A stretch of 64,000 nt of DNA from Ancylomarina sp. DW003 (GTDB lineage Bacteria > Bacteroidota > Bacteroidia > Bacteroidales > Marinifilaceae). A model generated the notes under the pieces. That model did not search any database and was not told the DNA's origin. It saw only the letters and a list, made by a program, of their open reading frames with translations. The stretch covers positions 62,001 to 126,000 of the forward strand of contig NZ_JAKJSD010000002.1 in the NCBI RefSeq assembly GCF_029029505.1, in the 5' to 3' direction. This document shows, piece by piece, positions 62,645-64,000 of this stretch. Made by a program: the position numbers and the translations under genes. Position 1 is the first letter of the stretch, and each line of letters opens with the position of its first letter.

Positions 62645-62804
62645 CTTGTCAATTTTGATTAGGTTTGGATTTGGGTTTTTAAATTTATAAACTCACTGCA
62701 AGTTAGAAGTTTATGTCCTAAAAAAACAATTTAATCTTGATTTTTTTCCGTAATGCAATCGTTTTCGATAAAATATGGAATACACGAATCTTAGCTATGC
62801 GGCA

Positions 62805-62837
62805 TAAAAAAAGCGACTCCCGCAGGAATCGCTTTTC
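62805..62837 (-). terminator. Terminator after pepD
   Basis: On the minus strand GAAAAGCGATTCC pairs with GGAGTCGCTTTTTTT across a short loop (62837-62825 with 62820-62806), with one G-T position. A run of seven T follows. Confidence 0.85.
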
Positions 62838-62859
62838 AAAATTATTTTAAAAATAAATT

Positions 62860-64000
62860 TTAGTTTGATGGCACATTTACTAAAATATCTAATAAGTGCT
62901 TCCAAAATTTATCAACTGTCTCAATATTAATTCTCTCATCTGGTGAGTGAACATCGCGTAGAGTAGGTCCAAAAGAAATCATATCCATATTAGGATATTT
63001 CTCAAGGAATAAACCACACTCTAAACCAGCGTGAATGGAACGTGCAATTGGTTCAACATTGAACAAACGTTCATATGAAGCAACCGCTACTTTCAAAATT
63101 GCTGAATCCGGGTTTGGAGCCCATCCCGGATAACCATCGGTATGCTCAATTTCAGCACCTGCCATAGTGAAAGCAACGCCTACATTTTGTGCAATATTAT
63201 ATTTCTCGCTATCTACATCGCTACGCTGCGAAGTGGTAATGAAAATCTTATCTCCCTCGATAAACTTAACTGATGCTAAATTGTTCGAAGTCTCAACCAT
63301 ACCCGGCATACGTGTGCTCATAGTAAATACACCATGTGGACAAGCGTAAAGTGCATCGAATAAGTTATTAGAACTTGCTTTATCACAAACAAAAGATGGC
63401 ATATCTGTTGACTCAAGCTCAATTTTAAGCTTTGGCTCAGCAATAGACCAAACATTTTCCATTTCAGCTGCATAAAGATTCAAATCAATACGGATTTGCT
63501 CTTTAAACTGAGAAGGAATAACTACAAGTGCCGATGCTTCACGAGGAATGGCATTACGCAAATTTCCACCAGAGAAATCAGCTAAACGTACATCATACTT
63601 CTTATTAATCTCCCAAAGGAAACGATTCAGAATCTTATTAGAGTTTCCACGGTTCTTATTAATCTCGTCACCTGAGTGACCTCCTTGCAAACCGCTCACA
63701 TCCAAACGAACGGCGAAATAACCAGATGGAATATCTTCTCTGGTATATGACATGGTCGCTAAAGTATCGATACCTCCGGCACATCCTAAGAAAATCTCAC
63801 CTTCATCTTCTGAGTCAAGATTCAAAAGAATATCCCCACTAACAAAACCAGGCTGAAGCGCAAATGCTCCTGATAAACCTGTCTCCTCATCAACAGTAAA
63901 CAAACACTCAATTGGTCCATGCTCAAGATCGGTCGACGAAAGCAAGGCCATTTCAGCTGCAACACCAATACCATCATCAGCACCTAGCGTTGTTCCTTTA
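62860..64000 (-). CDS. pepD: Beta-Ala-His (aminoacyl-histidine) dipeptidase, partial
   Basis: The C-terminal 380 residues are present; the gene continues past the window end, where the frame reads TTLGADDGIGVAAEM. This TLGADDG-I-G stretch and FTVDEETGLSGA are metal-binding elements of M20-type peptidases, and LQGGHSGDEINKNRGNS is the dimerisation or substrate loop. SIHAGLECGLF and SFGPTLRDVHSPDERI, near the C-terminus, contain further metal or substrate ligands. The product cleaves Xaa-His dipeptides such as carnosine in the cytoplasm. Its start is outside the window. It ends with a good terminator. Confidence 0.93.
   Translation of the reverse strand, partial: KGTTLGADDGIGVAAEMALLSSTDLEHGPIECLFTVDEETGLSGAFALQPGFVSGDILLNLDSEDEGEIFLGCAGGIDTLATMSYTREDIPSGYFAVRLDVSGLQGGHSGDEINKNRGNSNKILNRFLWEINKKYDVRLADFSGGNLRNAIPREASALVVIPSQFKEQIRIDLNLYAAEMENVWSIAEPKLKIELESTDMPSFVCDKASSNNLFDALYACPHGVFTMSTRMPGMVETSNNLASVKFIEGDKIFITTSQRSDVDSEKYNIAQNVGVAFTMAGAEIEHTDGYPGWAPNPDSAILKVAVASYERLFNVEPIARSIHAGLECGLFLEKYPNMDMISFGPTLRDVHSPDERINIETVDKFWKHLLDILVNVPSN

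Overview
The window looks like chromosomal DNA of a Bacteroidota (Bacteroidetes), most likely a free-living member of the class Bacteroidia. The evidence is the low GC content, a TonB-dependent receptor with a carboxypeptidase-like plug extension, type IX secretion (T9SS) cargo with C-terminal sorting domains, a PorP/SprF protein, two Bacteroidetes-type HU-related proteins, and promoters of the Bacteroidetes form (TTG/TTTG, then 18-20 bp, then TAnnTTTG) before the tRNA, flavodoxin and TonB-receptor genes. No rRNA, CRISPR array or intact insertion sequence was seen. The species cannot be named from the sequence alone.

Layout. 0-6.7 kb: nadA, a TPR sensor histidine kinase, a porin with a covalent-flavin (FMN-binding) protein, and a divergent metal permease with a C-terminal heavy-metal domain. 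6.7-13.3 kb: a complete RND efflux operon (membrane fusion protein, pump, outer membrane channel) with an upstream MarR/GbsR-like regulator and three matching inverted repeats. 13.3-17.8 kb: a VF530-family protein, then a three-gene acyl-CoA carboxylase operon. 17.8-22.3 kb: a methyltransferase and a small AT-rich island in which broken phage terminase and portal genes flank an opposite-strand operon of one small Gly/Ala/Met-rich secreted peptide and three membrane proteins, one of them SpoIIM/DUF95-like. This is the best candidate for an undescribed system.

22-34 kb: a Tat-exported protein with a tiny ferredoxin-like protein, then a long minus-strand operon (TonB receptor, DUF4876-like lipoprotein, DUF6850-like barrel, ABC ATPase and permease, DUF4857-like protein, OB-fold-like exported protein, PepSY-type membrane protein) that probably handles a metal or heme. 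34-35.5 kb: a ScdA/Ric-like hemerythrin protein overlapping a LuxR-type regulator with a degenerate, Cys-rich receiver. 36-47.3 kb: a 3109-residue T9SS-secreted metalloprotease and a divergent TPR-LuxR-type regulator.

47.6-51.2 kb: an ABM monooxygenase, two HU-related proteins with unusual intergenic repeats, and an AraC regulator. 51.3-59.3 kb: a four-gene surface-protein operon (T9SS type B-like CTD protein, PorP/SprF, OmpA-LysM protein, and a 1.2-kilo-residue tail-fibre-like protein with 213-bp tandem repeats). 60-64 kb: tRNA-Leu(GAG), small conserved proteins, flavodoxin, and the 3' part of pepD, which runs off the window.
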